Below are positions 15,847 through 23,821 of a stretch of DNA of 32,052 bases, in pieces; within the stretch, counting starts at the first letter, position 1, and each line of letters begins with the position of its first letter. Origin of the DNA: an uncultured Prevotella sp. (lineage in GTDB: Bacteria > Bacteroidota > Bacteroidia > Bacteroidales > Bacteroidaceae); NCBI GenBank assembly GCA_900547005.1, contig URER01000029.1, forward strand, positions 1 to 32,052, in the 5' to 3' direction. A program made the translations under genes and the position numbers. The notes beneath the pieces are model-generated. The model was not told the DNA's origin and did no database searches. It saw only the letters and a program-made list of their open reading frames with translations.

Positions 15847-18126
15847 TTACTCGTGGTCGAGAGAGCCGTTGAAGTCGCGTGGCTCGCGGTTGCCATCGTG
15901 GTGACCTTCACGATGCGGCTGTCCGTTTCCCTGACGGCGGTCCGGACGCGGACGACGCTCCGGTCTTGGGCGACGCTCACGTTCTACATAACCTTCCGGT
16001 TTCGGCAGAAGCACACGGTGAGAGAGCTTATACTTGCCTGTCTTCGGGTCGATTTCGAGCAGTTTTACGGTAATCTTGTCGCCTTCTTTCAATCCTGCAT
16101 CCTCGACAGTCTCCAAGCGCTTCCAGTCTATCTCACTGATGTGGAGCAGACCATCCTTGCCCGGCAGAATCTCAACGAAGCAACCGTAAGGCATTATCGA
16201 GCGGATAGTTCCCTCGTAAACCTCACCAACTTCCGGTATGGCTACGATACCCTTAATCTTTGCCATTGCAGCATCGATGCTCTGCTTGTTAGGTGCTGAC
16301 ACCTGAACCTTGCCCACACCGTCGACCTCGTCGATAGTGATTGTGGTGCCGGTCTCCTCCTGCATCTGCTGGATAATCTTACCGCCCGGGCCAATGACAG
16401 CACCGATGAATTCCTTAGGAATCTCAATCTGCTCGATGCGCGGTACCTGCGGCTTGAAGTCTGCACGTGGTTCTGCGATGGTTTCTGTTATCTTTCCGAG
16501 GATGTGCTCACGTCCGGCCTTAGCCTGCATGAGTGCCTTCTCAAGGATGTCGAAGCTCAGACCGTCGCACTTGATATCCATCTGTGTTGCAGTCAGACCG
16601 TCTTTCGTACCCGTAGTCTTGAAGTCCATGTCGCCCAAGTGGTCCTCATCGCCGAGGATGTCGCTAAGAACGGCATACTTCTCTTCGCCCGGATTCTTTA
16701 TAAGTCCCATTGCGATACCCGATACCGGCTTCTTCATCGGAACGCCGGCATCCATGAGTGCGAGTGTTCCAGCGCACACTGTTGCCATTGAAGACGAACC
16801 GTTAGACTCCAAAATCTGCGAAACGAGGCGCACAGTGTAAGGGAAATCCTCAGGAATCTGTCCCTTCAATCCGCGCCATGCAAGGTGTCCGTGGCCTATT
16901 TCGCGACGTCCTACGCCACGCTGAGCCTTAGCCTCACCAGTGCAGAACGGTGGGAAGTTATAGTGAAGGAGGAAACGCTGGTAGCTCTTGTCAAGCACAT
17001 CGTCCACCATTTTCTCGTCGAGCTTCGTACCAAGTGTACAGGTTGAGAGCGACTGAGTCTCTCCACGAGTGAAGATAGAGCTTCCGTGAGGCATCGGCAG
17101 CGGGCTTACCTCGCACCAAATCGGGCGTATCTCATCGGTCTTACGGCCATCGAGACGTATGCCCTCATCGAGAATGCAACGGCGCATGGCGTCGCGTTCC
17201 ACGTCGTGGTAGTAGCGTGCGGCCATAGCGTGCTTCTCCTCAAGCTCGTCCTCTGTCAGGTCTGCGTGCGCAGCGTCGTATTTCTCAAGGAAATCAGCGA
17301 GGATTTTCTCGAAAGCCTCAGCACGGGCGTGCTTTTCAAGAGCCTGCTTCGTAACGTCGTAAGCCGGCTGATAGCACTCCTTGTTTATCTGTTCGCGAAG
17401 CTCCTCGTCGTTCACCTCGTGGTCGTACTCGCGCTTCACGTCCTTGCCAAGTTCCTTGCTCAACTCAACCTGTAGCTCGCACATAGGCTTGATGGCATCC
17501 ATAGCCACCTTGAGTGCACCCAGAAGGTCCTGCTCTGAAACCTCTTTCATCTCGCCTTCCACCATCATGATGTTCTCGGCAGACGCACCGACCATGATGT
17601 CCATGTCTGCCTCGGCCATCTGCTCGAATGTCGGGTCAACGACATACTCGCCGTTTACGCGGGCAACGCGAACCTCAGAAATCGGGCATTCGAAAGGAAT
17701 ATCTGAACAAGCCAACGCTGCCGAAGCTGCGAAACCTGCCAATGCATCCGGCTGGTCTACTCCGTCGGCTGAGAGAAGCATCACATTCACAAACACCTCG
17801 GCGTGGTAGTTGCTCGGGAAGAGCGGACGGAGCACACGGTCAACAAGGCGCGATGTGAGAATTTCGTTATCGCCGGCCTTGCCCTCACGCTTTGTGAAGC
17901 CGCCCGGGAAACGTCCCGCTGCTGCGTATTGCTCACGATAGTCTACCTGCAAAGGCATGAAATCTGTTCCCGGAACTGCGTCCTTAGCTGCACAAACAGT
18001 TGCGAGCAGTACGGTGTTGCCCATTCTCAGGACAACAGAGCCGTCGGTCTGTTTTGCAACTTTTCCGGTCTCAATTGAGATGGTTCTTCCATCTGGCAAT
18101 TGAACTGTTTTCGTAATTACGTTCAT
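15847..18126 (-). CDS. pnp: Polyribonucleotide nucleotidyltransferase (PNPase)
   Basis: PNPase degrades RNA 3' to 5' with phosphate and is a core part of RNA turnover. The 759-aa protein has two RNase PH-like domains (residues about 1-140 and 320-550) joined by a helical domain, a KH domain from about 567 (FIGAVIGPGGKII) and an S1 domain at about 633-710 (GTIRSIMPYGCFVEILPG). The final 45 residues are a basic Arg/Pro/Gly-rich tail likely to bind RNA. It is monocistronic between its own promoter and terminator. Confidence 0.97.
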   Translation of the reverse strand: MNVITKTVQLPDGRTISIETGKVAKQTDGSVVLRMGNTVLLATVCAAKDAVPGTDFMPLQVDYREQYAAAGRFPGGFTKREGKAGDNEILTSRLVDRVLRPLFPSNYHAEVFVNVMLLSADGVDQPDALAGFAASAALACSDIPFECPISEVRVARVNGEYVVDPTFEQMAEADMDIMVGASAENIMMVEGEMKEVSEQDLLGALKVAMDAIKPMCELQVELSKELGKDVKREYDHEVNDEELREQINKECYQPAYDVTKQALEKHARAEAFEKILADFLEKYDAAHADLTEDELEEKHAMAARYYHDVERDAMRRCILDEGIRLDGRKTDEIRPIWCEVSPLPMPHGSSIFTRGETQSLSTCTLGTKLDEKMVDDVLDKSYQRFLLHYNFPPFCTGEAKAQRGVGRREIGHGHLAWRGLKGQIPEDFPYTVRLVSQILESNGSSSMATVCAGTLALMDAGVPMKKPVSGIAMGLIKNPGEEKYAVLSDILGDEDHLGDMDFKTTGTKDGLTATQMDIKCDGLSFDILEKALMQAKAGREHILGKITETIAEPRADFKPQVPRIEQIEIPKEFIGAVIGPGGKIIQQMQEETGTTITIDEVDGVGKVQVSAPNKQSIDAAMAKIKGIVAIPEVGEVYEGTIRSIMPYGCFVEILPGKDGLLHISEIDWKRLETVEDAGLKEGDKITVKLLEIDPKTGKYKLSHRVLLPKPEGYVERERRPRPERRPRPDRRQGNGQPHREGHHDGNREPRDFNGSLDHE

Positions 18127-18170
18127 CTAAATTCTTTATTGTTTTAATCTACATCTGAAATAAATTCGGG

Positions 18171-18202
18171 CAAAGATACTCAAAACCCGTGTAATTAACG
18201 AA
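18171..18202 (-). promoter_or_regulatory. Promoter of pnp
   Basis: Minus strand TTCG (18202-18199), 20 bases, TATCTTTG (18178-18171). The -7 box is a full match and the -33 has three of four bases. The start codon is 45 bases downstream. Confidence 0.65.
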
Positions 18203-18478
18203 TAATCAGCCGGTTATTTTCATATTTTTAATAAAGATGAACGCTGTTTGCGTGGCATTCTTTTGGGTTCGCGTTCTCGATATTTTCCCGTTTTCCATTT
18301 TTTACGGTGGCATAATATCAAGTTTCATCGGTTGTTAACCCATTACTAACCTTTTTAACTTACATTTTGCAGCTTGTAAGAATCCTGAAATCTCTTAACG
18401 GAATTAGTATATTATTGCTTATTGCTGTTGTTCGCGAGTTTAAATATAAAATAAAAATAGTTAAATTCAAAGATGTAG

Positions 18479-18511
18479 TTTATGTAGCCGATAGAAGTAT
18501 TGTTATATTTG
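18479..18511 (+). promoter_or_regulatory. Putative promoter of the peptide locus
   Basis: TTTA, 21 bases, TATATTTG (18504-18511), about 85 bases before the peptide start. The 470-base gap from 18127 to 18596 otherwise holds only the divergent pnp promoter and visibly AT-rich DNA; I see no other gene in it. Confidence 0.5.
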
Positions 18512-18596
18512 TAATTATTTGGTAAGGTTTTTGTGTAAAAACAAAATAAATACCTTTTGATAATTTTATAAATATAACTTTTAAACAAGAAACAAA

Positions 18597-18854
18597 ATGG
18601 AGTCTAAACAAAAAAGAATTGCGGCGTTTATAGAGAGTCTTCCGATTGACTCTAACGTGGGAGAGTGTGAATCTGTACTGTTATCGACAAATATGAATTT
18701 TATGGGTGGTAATGGGGGAGATTGTACGAATTCTATTGCATCCAAATGCACGAGATCAAAAAATGGTGGTAATTGTATAAATACATCTTCTAATTGTTCG
18801 AAATCAAAGAATGCGGGGAATTGTCAAAATGGAGATATGGATATTTGGGAATAG
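18597..18854 (+). CDS. Cys-rich small peptide, putative RiPP precursor
   Basis: I do not recognise a named family with certainty. The 85-aa product has a polar, partly helical N-terminal half (MESKQKRIAAFIESLPI) followed by MGGNGG at 36-41, which could be a double-glycine leader end. The C-terminal half is a repeat: GGDC(43)..SKC(51)T.SKN, GGNC(60)..SNC(67)SKSKN, AGNC(76)QN. Core Cys are 43, 51, 60, 67 and 76, with one more (24) in the N-terminal half. The layout, and the downstream SPASM fragment, C39-exporter fragment and outer-membrane protein, point to a post-translationally modified, exported peptide. The last residues (DMDIWE) may be altered by the adjacent deletion. DNA is AT-richer than its neighbours, suggesting transfer. 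Confidence 0.72.
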   Translation: MESKQKRIAAFIESLPIDSNVGECESVLLSTNMNFMGGNGGDCTNSIASKCTRSKNGGNCINTSSNCSKSKNAGNCQNGDMDIWE

Positions 18855-19084
18855 ATGGAACTGTAAAATATAATAAAGAAATATTGGCGTTGCGTAATAA
18901 TTCGAAAATGTCAAAAGATATTTGTATGATATGTAGGATTGCTCCGATTTGTGGTGGAGGTTGTAAACAAAGAGCTATGGAAGCTTTGGATGACAAAGAA
19001 TGTATATTTCATTATACAGATATTGATAAGGACAACATTATATTAGATATATTTGAACATTATGTTAACACAAAATCGATATAA
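18839..19084 (+). pseudogene. SPASM-domain C-terminus of a radical SAM peptide maturase, 5' part missing
   Basis: From GYLGIDGTVKYNKE onward (about 80 residues) the frame reads like the end of a radical SAM/SPASM maturase: CMIC, P.C, GGGC and a later Cys give the iron-sulfur pattern C-x2-C-x5-C-x3-C...C. The CxxxCxxC radical SAM core is absent from all frames upstream. The similarity begins inside the 3' end of the precursor gene in another frame, so precursor and maturase seem joined by a deletion with a junction near 18835. No good start codon exists; a TTG at 18794 would add 15 codons that are the precursor in another frame. It ends 2 bases before the outer-membrane gene, as in an operon. 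Confidence 0.72.
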
Positions 19085-19086
19085 TC

Positions 19087-21156
19087 ATGAAGTTCCATTT
19101 ATATATCATATTATGTTTCTTGGCCTATTGCAGCGTAGAGGTGATAGCCCAAGATTCACTCAAAACCCAATCGCTTGATGAGGTTATTGTGAAATCGAAG
19201 CGCGGATGGATAGAGAATGGAGTTATAAATGTCATTCCAAACAAAAAGGAAAAGCAACTTGCCAATAGTCCGTCATCGTTGATAAAGATGATGCATCTGC
19301 CGTTTGTGAAAGAAAAAGACGGCAAGATAGTAACCGCATCAGGGGAGGTTGTGCAGATATTCGTGAACGGAGAGAAAGCCGATAAGATAGATGTCGCTAC
19401 GTTTTGGCCAAAAGACGTTAAGCGCGTGCAGTATATAGAGAATCCACAAGAGCCTAAATATGAAGGGAATCGTGTTGTCATCGATTTTATAATGCCCAAA
19501 TACGAATACGGCGGTGTGACCAAAGCAGATGTATTTCAGAAAATGCCGAATTATGGTTCACAAACTATTGCTTCCAAGTTGGTTCACGGAAAGATGAGCT
19601 ATGGCGTAATATTTACAAACAGATATTACCGAGACCACCGCACTACCATGACGGGAGAGACAAAATATTCTGACATATTTTACGATGGTGAAGAGTATGA
19701 CGAAATCGTAAGAACAGAGCAAAAACACAGTTATGAGAGAACCAATAGAATGGAATTAGGTTTAAATGCTAAATATACGACAGACAAAAAGACTATTTCG
19801 CATACATTCTCTTTGGTGAAAGATAAAAATCCGGGCAGTGGTTCTTCGAGTGAAAACAATTGGACTGACAATCTATTTGAGTCTTCCAGTTCTTCAAACT
19901 ACGCCACATCCAAGACTTTGTCACCGGAGATTATGGGAAAATATTATTTCAGACTTGCCGACAAATGGCACCTTACCACATCATGGACTTATTCATACGC
20001 AAACAATAAAGCGTCTTCCTGGGAACAGATAGGCAATACTTCTCCGATATATAACGATAACGATGAGGATGTCCATTCCGGTAAGATAAGTATCGTCCCA
20101 ACATTCGTAATGTCTGATAAATGGTCTTTCCAACTTAAGTTTGATGCTACGGCTGATTGGTTTTCTACCCTATATGGCGGCTCTGTGAACGAACGACAAC
20201 GACAGTCACGGCAAGAGTTTACAACCTTGTTGAGGATTGGATGGACACCAAGCAAAGCCCTTAGCCTTATACTTGCACCGGGTTTTGGTGGCTCATTATG
20301 GCAGATTGACGATGTTCATGAACACACCATAAGCCCTATAGTAAACACGTATATCAATTGGAATCCAAACAAGAAGTTAAGTTTCTCCGGTAGAATTAAG
20401 TTGGATATGTGGGCACCTTCGGCAAGCGAATCAAACCCTATAATGGTTAAAAACACTGAGCTTTTATGGACAAAGGGCAATCCCGACCTAAAGACCATGA
20501 CCTCTTGGAATCTCAATCTGGCCTCCACATACATGCCGAACGATTGGCTTTCGTTTTGCTGGGACACATGGTTCTATAAGAATTATAACGAAAGAATCAA
20601 CATATATACGGTGGCTGACGCTCAAAAGGGTGGGGTTGTTAAAGAGATTATAAACGCCAAACCGTCTGATATGATAATGTCAAACTTTAGTATAAGCGGT
20701 TCGTTTTTTGACAATAGTCTTAGTGTCAGTCTGGAACCGAATTGGTTTTTCTACAAGCAACGTGGCGAATACGGAAAGACTTACGATTGTTTCAGATTGA
20801 CAGGAAGTGCAGATTATACATTAGGGGATGTCAATTTCAGTCTTGAATATGAAGGTCCGCTCAGGGATATATCGTCATCCGGTATGGCAAGTTCCTGGCA
20901 ACATGATGCCTGGAAGGGGCAAATAACATACGGACATAAGAATCTTCACCTTTTATTTATGGTTGAAGACATCTTCAATAATAAGGCAAGGAGTTGGGAA
21001 AAATATGTTTCTCCAAACTTTTCTACTAATTACAACACTTTCGAAACAGGAAGACGGTTCTCTATCGGTCTCACTTACACATTCAGTTATGGCAAGAAAG
21101 TTGACACCAATACCTATTTCCAAGGACATAACGGTGTGAAGACAAGTGTCATGTAA
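19087..21156 (+). CDS. Outer-membrane beta-barrel protein, TonB-receptor-like
   Basis: The 689-aa protein has a signal peptide (1-21, cleavage after VIA), then SLDEVIVKSKR resembling a TonB-box region, a plug-like segment (about 40-145, with VFVNG-type and IEN.PEPKYEG motifs) and a long C-terminal part of alternating aromatic strands ending IGLTYTFSYGKK, as in outer-membrane barrels. It lacks the N-terminal carboxypeptidase-like domain of SusC. It is intact although both flanking genes are truncated. In such loci it may carry the peptide across the outer membrane or serve as a receptor or immunity factor; this is inference. Confidence 0.85.
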   Translation: MKFHLYIILCFLAYCSVEVIAQDSLKTQSLDEVIVKSKRGWIENGVINVIPNKKEKQLANSPSSLIKMMHLPFVKEKDGKIVTASGEVVQIFVNGEKADKIDVATFWPKDVKRVQYIENPQEPKYEGNRVVIDFIMPKYEYGGVTKADVFQKMPNYGSQTIASKLVHGKMSYGVIFTNRYYRDHRTTMTGETKYSDIFYDGEEYDEIVRTEQKHSYERTNRMELGLNAKYTTDKKTISHTFSLVKDKNPGSGSSSENNWTDNLFESSSSSNYATSKTLSPEIMGKYYFRLADKWHLTTSWTYSYANNKASSWEQIGNTSPIYNDNDEDVHSGKISIVPTFVMSDKWSFQLKFDATADWFSTLYGGSVNERQRQSRQEFTTLLRIGWTPSKALSLILAPGFGGSLWQIDDVHEHTISPIVNTYINWNPNKKLSFSGRIKLDMWAPSASESNPIMVKNTELLWTKGNPDLKTMTSWNLNLASTYMPNDWLSFCWDTWFYKNYNERINIYTVADAQKGGVVKEIINAKPSDMIMSNFSISGSFFDNSLSVSLEPNWFFYKQRGEYGKTYDCFRLTGSADYTLGDVNFSLEYEGPLRDISSSGMASSWQHDAWKGQITYGHKNLHLLFMVEDIFNNKARSWEKYVSPNFSTNYNTFETGRRFSIGLTYTFSYGKKVDTNTYFQGHNGVKTSVM

Positions 21157-21173
21157 ATATATAAATTGCTCGT

Positions 21174-21407
21174 ATGTTTAAATGTTTTAGGCAAATAGAA
21201 CATTCTGATTGTGGACTCACTTGTATCCGTATGATTGCAAAATCATACGGTAAAAGAATTCCTTTGAAATATCTTCATAGCATATCAGATTTAAATCGGT
21301 TAGGAATGTCTATAAAAGACATCAAAGTGGGTAACCATTTGGAATTGATAGCGCATAAAGGAGATTATTGGCGACTTGTAAAGAATCAGTTGCCACTATC
21401 CGTTTAA
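21174..21407 (+). pseudogene. C39-peptidase ABC exporter with large internal deletion
   Basis: Residues 1-50 (Q7, IEHSDCGLTCIRM with catalytic Cys13, then YLHSISDLNRLGMSIKDI) are the N-terminus of a C39 leader peptidase as found on peptide-exporting ABC transporters. Residues 52-77 (VGNHLELIAHKGDYWRLVKNQL) match instead the extreme C-terminus of such transporters, just after the ATPase domain. The peptidase His and Asp, all membrane helices and the ATPase are gone. An in-frame deletion with a junction near 21323-21330 explains this. It follows the outer-membrane gene by 17 bases and cannot be functional as a transporter. Confidence 0.8.
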
Positions 21408-21463
21408 AGTGTTTTTATGGCGGCGATAAAAAATCGTTTGGTATAAAAAACAATTGATTTTGT

Positions 21464-21494
21464 TTTGCGCTACGCCCAATTTGCATTACCTTTG
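21464..21494 (+). promoter_or_regulatory. Promoter of the thioredoxin-like lipoprotein gene
   Basis: TTTG (21464-21467), 19 bases, TACCTTTG (21487-21494): a full match to the Bacteroidetes consensus, 41 bases before the ATG. Confidence 0.85.
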
Positions 21495-21535
21495 TGCGCA
21501 GAAAACAAGAATAAACGACGATTAAAAACCGGAAA

Positions 21536-22717
21536 ATGAGAAAGATAGTAACAAGATTTGCCTCTGCCTTCGCAGTAGTTCTTACGCTGTGCGGCATGGC
21601 TTCGTGTGGCAAGGGAAAGTTCCAGGTGAACGGTTCGATAGCCAATGCAAAGGACTCGATGCTCTATTTCGAGCACAACGGACTGGAGGGCTTCTCCGTG
21701 ATTGATTCGGTGAAGCTCGATGAAAACGGCGCTTTTGCATTCAAAGGCGATGCAATGGACAATCCGGAGTTCTACCGGCTGCGCATAGCGGGGCAGATAA
21801 TCAACATCGCGATAGACTCTACCGAGACCGTAAACGTGAAGGCAAGCTATCCGATGATGGCCACCGACTACGATGTGAAAGGCTCTTACGAGAACGAGAA
21901 GATTAAGGAACTCGCCCTGAAGCAGATAGACTTGCAGAGCCGCTGTCAGGCCGTGGCAAGCAATCCGAATATAAATGTGGATTCGGCCATGACCGTGATA
22001 AATGCTCTCGTGGACGCTTACAAGAACGATGTGGAGCGCAATTATATCTACAAAGAGCCGATGAAGGCTTACGCTTACTTCGCCCTGTTTCAGTATATCG
22101 TGGTGAACAACACCGCACAACTCATCTTCAACCCGCGCACCAACGAGAAAGACATCAAGGTCTACGGTGCCGTGGCAACGAGCTGGGACACGTTCTATCC
22201 TAATTCGGAGCGTGGCGAGAATCTTCACAACATCGCAATCCAGGGCATGAAGGACCAGCGCATCGTGCGAAGCCGGCAGCAGGGAATGGCCATTGATGCG
22301 TCTAAGGTGAGCGACATAAACCTTATCGACGTGCCACTCATGGACAATCACGGCAAGATGCGCCATCTTACAGAATTGAAGGGCAAGGTGGTGTTGCTCG
22401 ACTTCCACGTGTTCAGCGTCGGCGAAGAGTCGATGAAGCGCATCATGATGCTGCGTGAACTATATAATAAGTATCACGCGCAAGGTTTTGAGATATATCA
22501 GGTGTCGCTCGACCCCAATGAGCACTTCTGGAAAACGCAGACGGAACACCTGCCGTGGATAAGCGTCTACGACCCCGACGGCGTTAACTCGAAGAACGCG
22601 GCCAACTACAACGTGCAGAGCATCCCGACGTTCTTCCTCATCGGCAAGGACAATGTCCTGAGCAAGCGCGATGTCCAGATAAAGGACCTCGATGCCGAAA
22701 TCCGGTCGATGTTGTAA
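21536..22717 (+). CDS. DUF4369/thioredoxin-like lipoprotein lacking CxxC
   Basis: The 393-aa protein has a lipoprotein signal peptide with lipobox MASC (Cys24), an N-terminal DUF4369-like beta domain (about 25-120), a helical middle and a C-terminal TlpA/AhpC-TSA thioredoxin fold (from about 265: VVLLDF at 285-290, VSLD, IPTFFLI). Where TlpA has WCxxC, this protein has HVFSVGEES, so it has no redox-active pair. It is probably an envelope lipoprotein with a binding or scaffold role. It has its own strong promoter and a strong terminator and does not seem co-transcribed with the peptide remnant. Confidence 0.87.
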   Translation: MRKIVTRFASAFAVVLTLCGMASCGKGKFQVNGSIANAKDSMLYFEHNGLEGFSVIDSVKLDENGAFAFKGDAMDNPEFYRLRIAGQIINIAIDSTETVNVKASYPMMATDYDVKGSYENEKIKELALKQIDLQSRCQAVASNPNINVDSAMTVINALVDAYKNDVERNYIYKEPMKAYAYFALFQYIVVNNTAQLIFNPRTNEKDIKVYGAVATSWDTFYPNSERGENLHNIAIQGMKDQRIVRSRQQGMAIDASKVSDINLIDVPLMDNHGKMRHLTELKGKVVLLDFHVFSVGEESMKRIMMLRELYNKYHAQGFEIYQVSLDPNEHFWKTQTEHLPWISVYDPDGVNSKNAANYNVQSIPTFFLIGKDNVLSKRDVQIKDLDAEIRSML

Positions 22718-22796
22718 CCAACGGTGTTGCCGGAACACTCAAACCGGCTTCTTGGACAAGGCAACTTTATTAAAATTGCATACTTACCAAAAACGT

Positions 22797-22832
22797 GAGG
22801 AGATGTGCCAGTGATGGTATATCTCCTTTTTT
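22797..22832 (+). terminator. Intrinsic terminator after the thioredoxin-like gene
   Basis: AGGAGATGTGCCA, GTGA loop, TGGTATATCTCCT: a 13-bp stem with two G-U pairs, followed by T7. Confidence 0.9.
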
Positions 22833-22889
22833 TAGTCCCGGATGCAACTTTTTTCAACCGAATTACGTCTAATTAATAAAATCACGGCC

Positions 22890-23038
22890 CCCTCCGACTC
22901 CCCCAAGGGGGAGAGCCTCAAGAGGTAAGAGGTGAGGAGTTAGAGGTAAGAGAATACCTACAAAGGCTAATGTCTGAACTCCAGAACTCCTGTCTCCAGT
23001 CTCCTTTCTTCCCCCCTTGGGGGGATTAGAGGGGGGCC
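22890..23038. repeat. String of dispersed repeat modules D-B-A-D
   Basis: A D variant (about 22888-22918), module B (22919-22953), module A (22971-23007) and a full module D (23008-23038) fill most of the 22718-23056 gap. Here D ends 18 bases before the GIN gene and overlaps no gene end. No TAnnTTTG promoter is evident in front of that gene. Confidence 0.8.
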
Positions 23039-23056
23039 ATAAATTAAATATTAATT

Positions 23057-23821
23057 ATGAAGAAAAGAAAGATTGCGCTGCTGTTTGCAGCATTTACTGT
23101 GGTGGGAATTCTCTGCTCATGTTCGGATATCACCAGTATGAAAAGAGACAACAGTCCGAAAATGAAGGAGAAACGCACCGTGGAGCCGTTCGCGGGTATC
23201 CGCATTAAAGGCGCGGCTGATGTCTACTTCCGACAGGGCGACACCACTTCGGTCATCGTCGTGGGGCGTGAGAATGCGGTGAAGAACGTGAAGACATTCG
23301 TGCGCAACGGCGAACTGGTGATAGATTGGGAGAATGCGGGCCTTATGAAAAATGTGATAAACAGGAGCGTTGACCTCTACATCGTTTCGCCGACCCTCAA
23401 CAGCGTGGTTGTCAATGGCTGCGGCGACTTCAATGTGGAACGCCGTCTCGATGCCGACTCGCTGAAAGTATGGGTCAGCGGTACGGGCGATGTTAGTATG
23501 AAAGGTGTGGTGTGCGAGAACATCGACGTGCGTTTGAAGGGTACGGGCGACATCGATATCGATAATTTGGCGTGTCGCAGGTCGAGCATCTCGCTGAACG
23601 GTACGGGCGATATAGATATGAAGCAGTTTGACGTGGAGCGGACTACGGTCGACTTGCATGGTGTCGGCGACATAGATTTGAAGATGGAGAACTGCGGAAC
23701 AGTCATCTGCGACCTTTATGGCGTTGGCGACATCGAACTGAGCGGTACGCTACGCAGTCTTGAGAAGACGAAACGTGGGGTAGGGGATATCGATACCGCT
23801 GGAGTGAGGTATATTAAGTAA
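23057..23821 (+). CDS. GIN-domain (DUF2807) lipoprotein
   Basis: The 254-aa protein has a lipoprotein signal (GILCSC, Cys22), then the head domain known as putative auto-transporter adhesin head GIN, DUF2807. A repeated turn motif occurs six times in the second half: GTGDVSMKG, GTGDIDID, GTGDIDMK, GVGDIDLK, GVGDIELS, GVGDIDTA, spaced about 20 residues, consistent with rungs of a right-handed beta-helix. Family members are surface or periplasmic proteins of unknown function. It may be monocistronic. Confidence 0.88.
   Translation: MKKRKIALLFAAFTVVGILCSCSDITSMKRDNSPKMKEKRTVEPFAGIRIKGAADVYFRQGDTTSVIVVGRENAVKNVKTFVRNGELVIDWENAGLMKNVINRSVDLYIVSPTLNSVVVNGCGDFNVERRLDADSLKVWVSGTGDVSMKGVVCENIDVRLKGTGDIDIDNLACRRSSISLNGTGDIDMKQFDVERTTVDLHGVGDIDLKMENCGTVICDLYGVGDIELSGTLRSLEKTKRGVGDIDTAGVRYIK

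Noticed and set aside
18790..18996. Antisense 68-codon frame over the peptide locus
   Set aside because: AT-rich shadow without features; the plus strand shows the SPASM Cys pattern.
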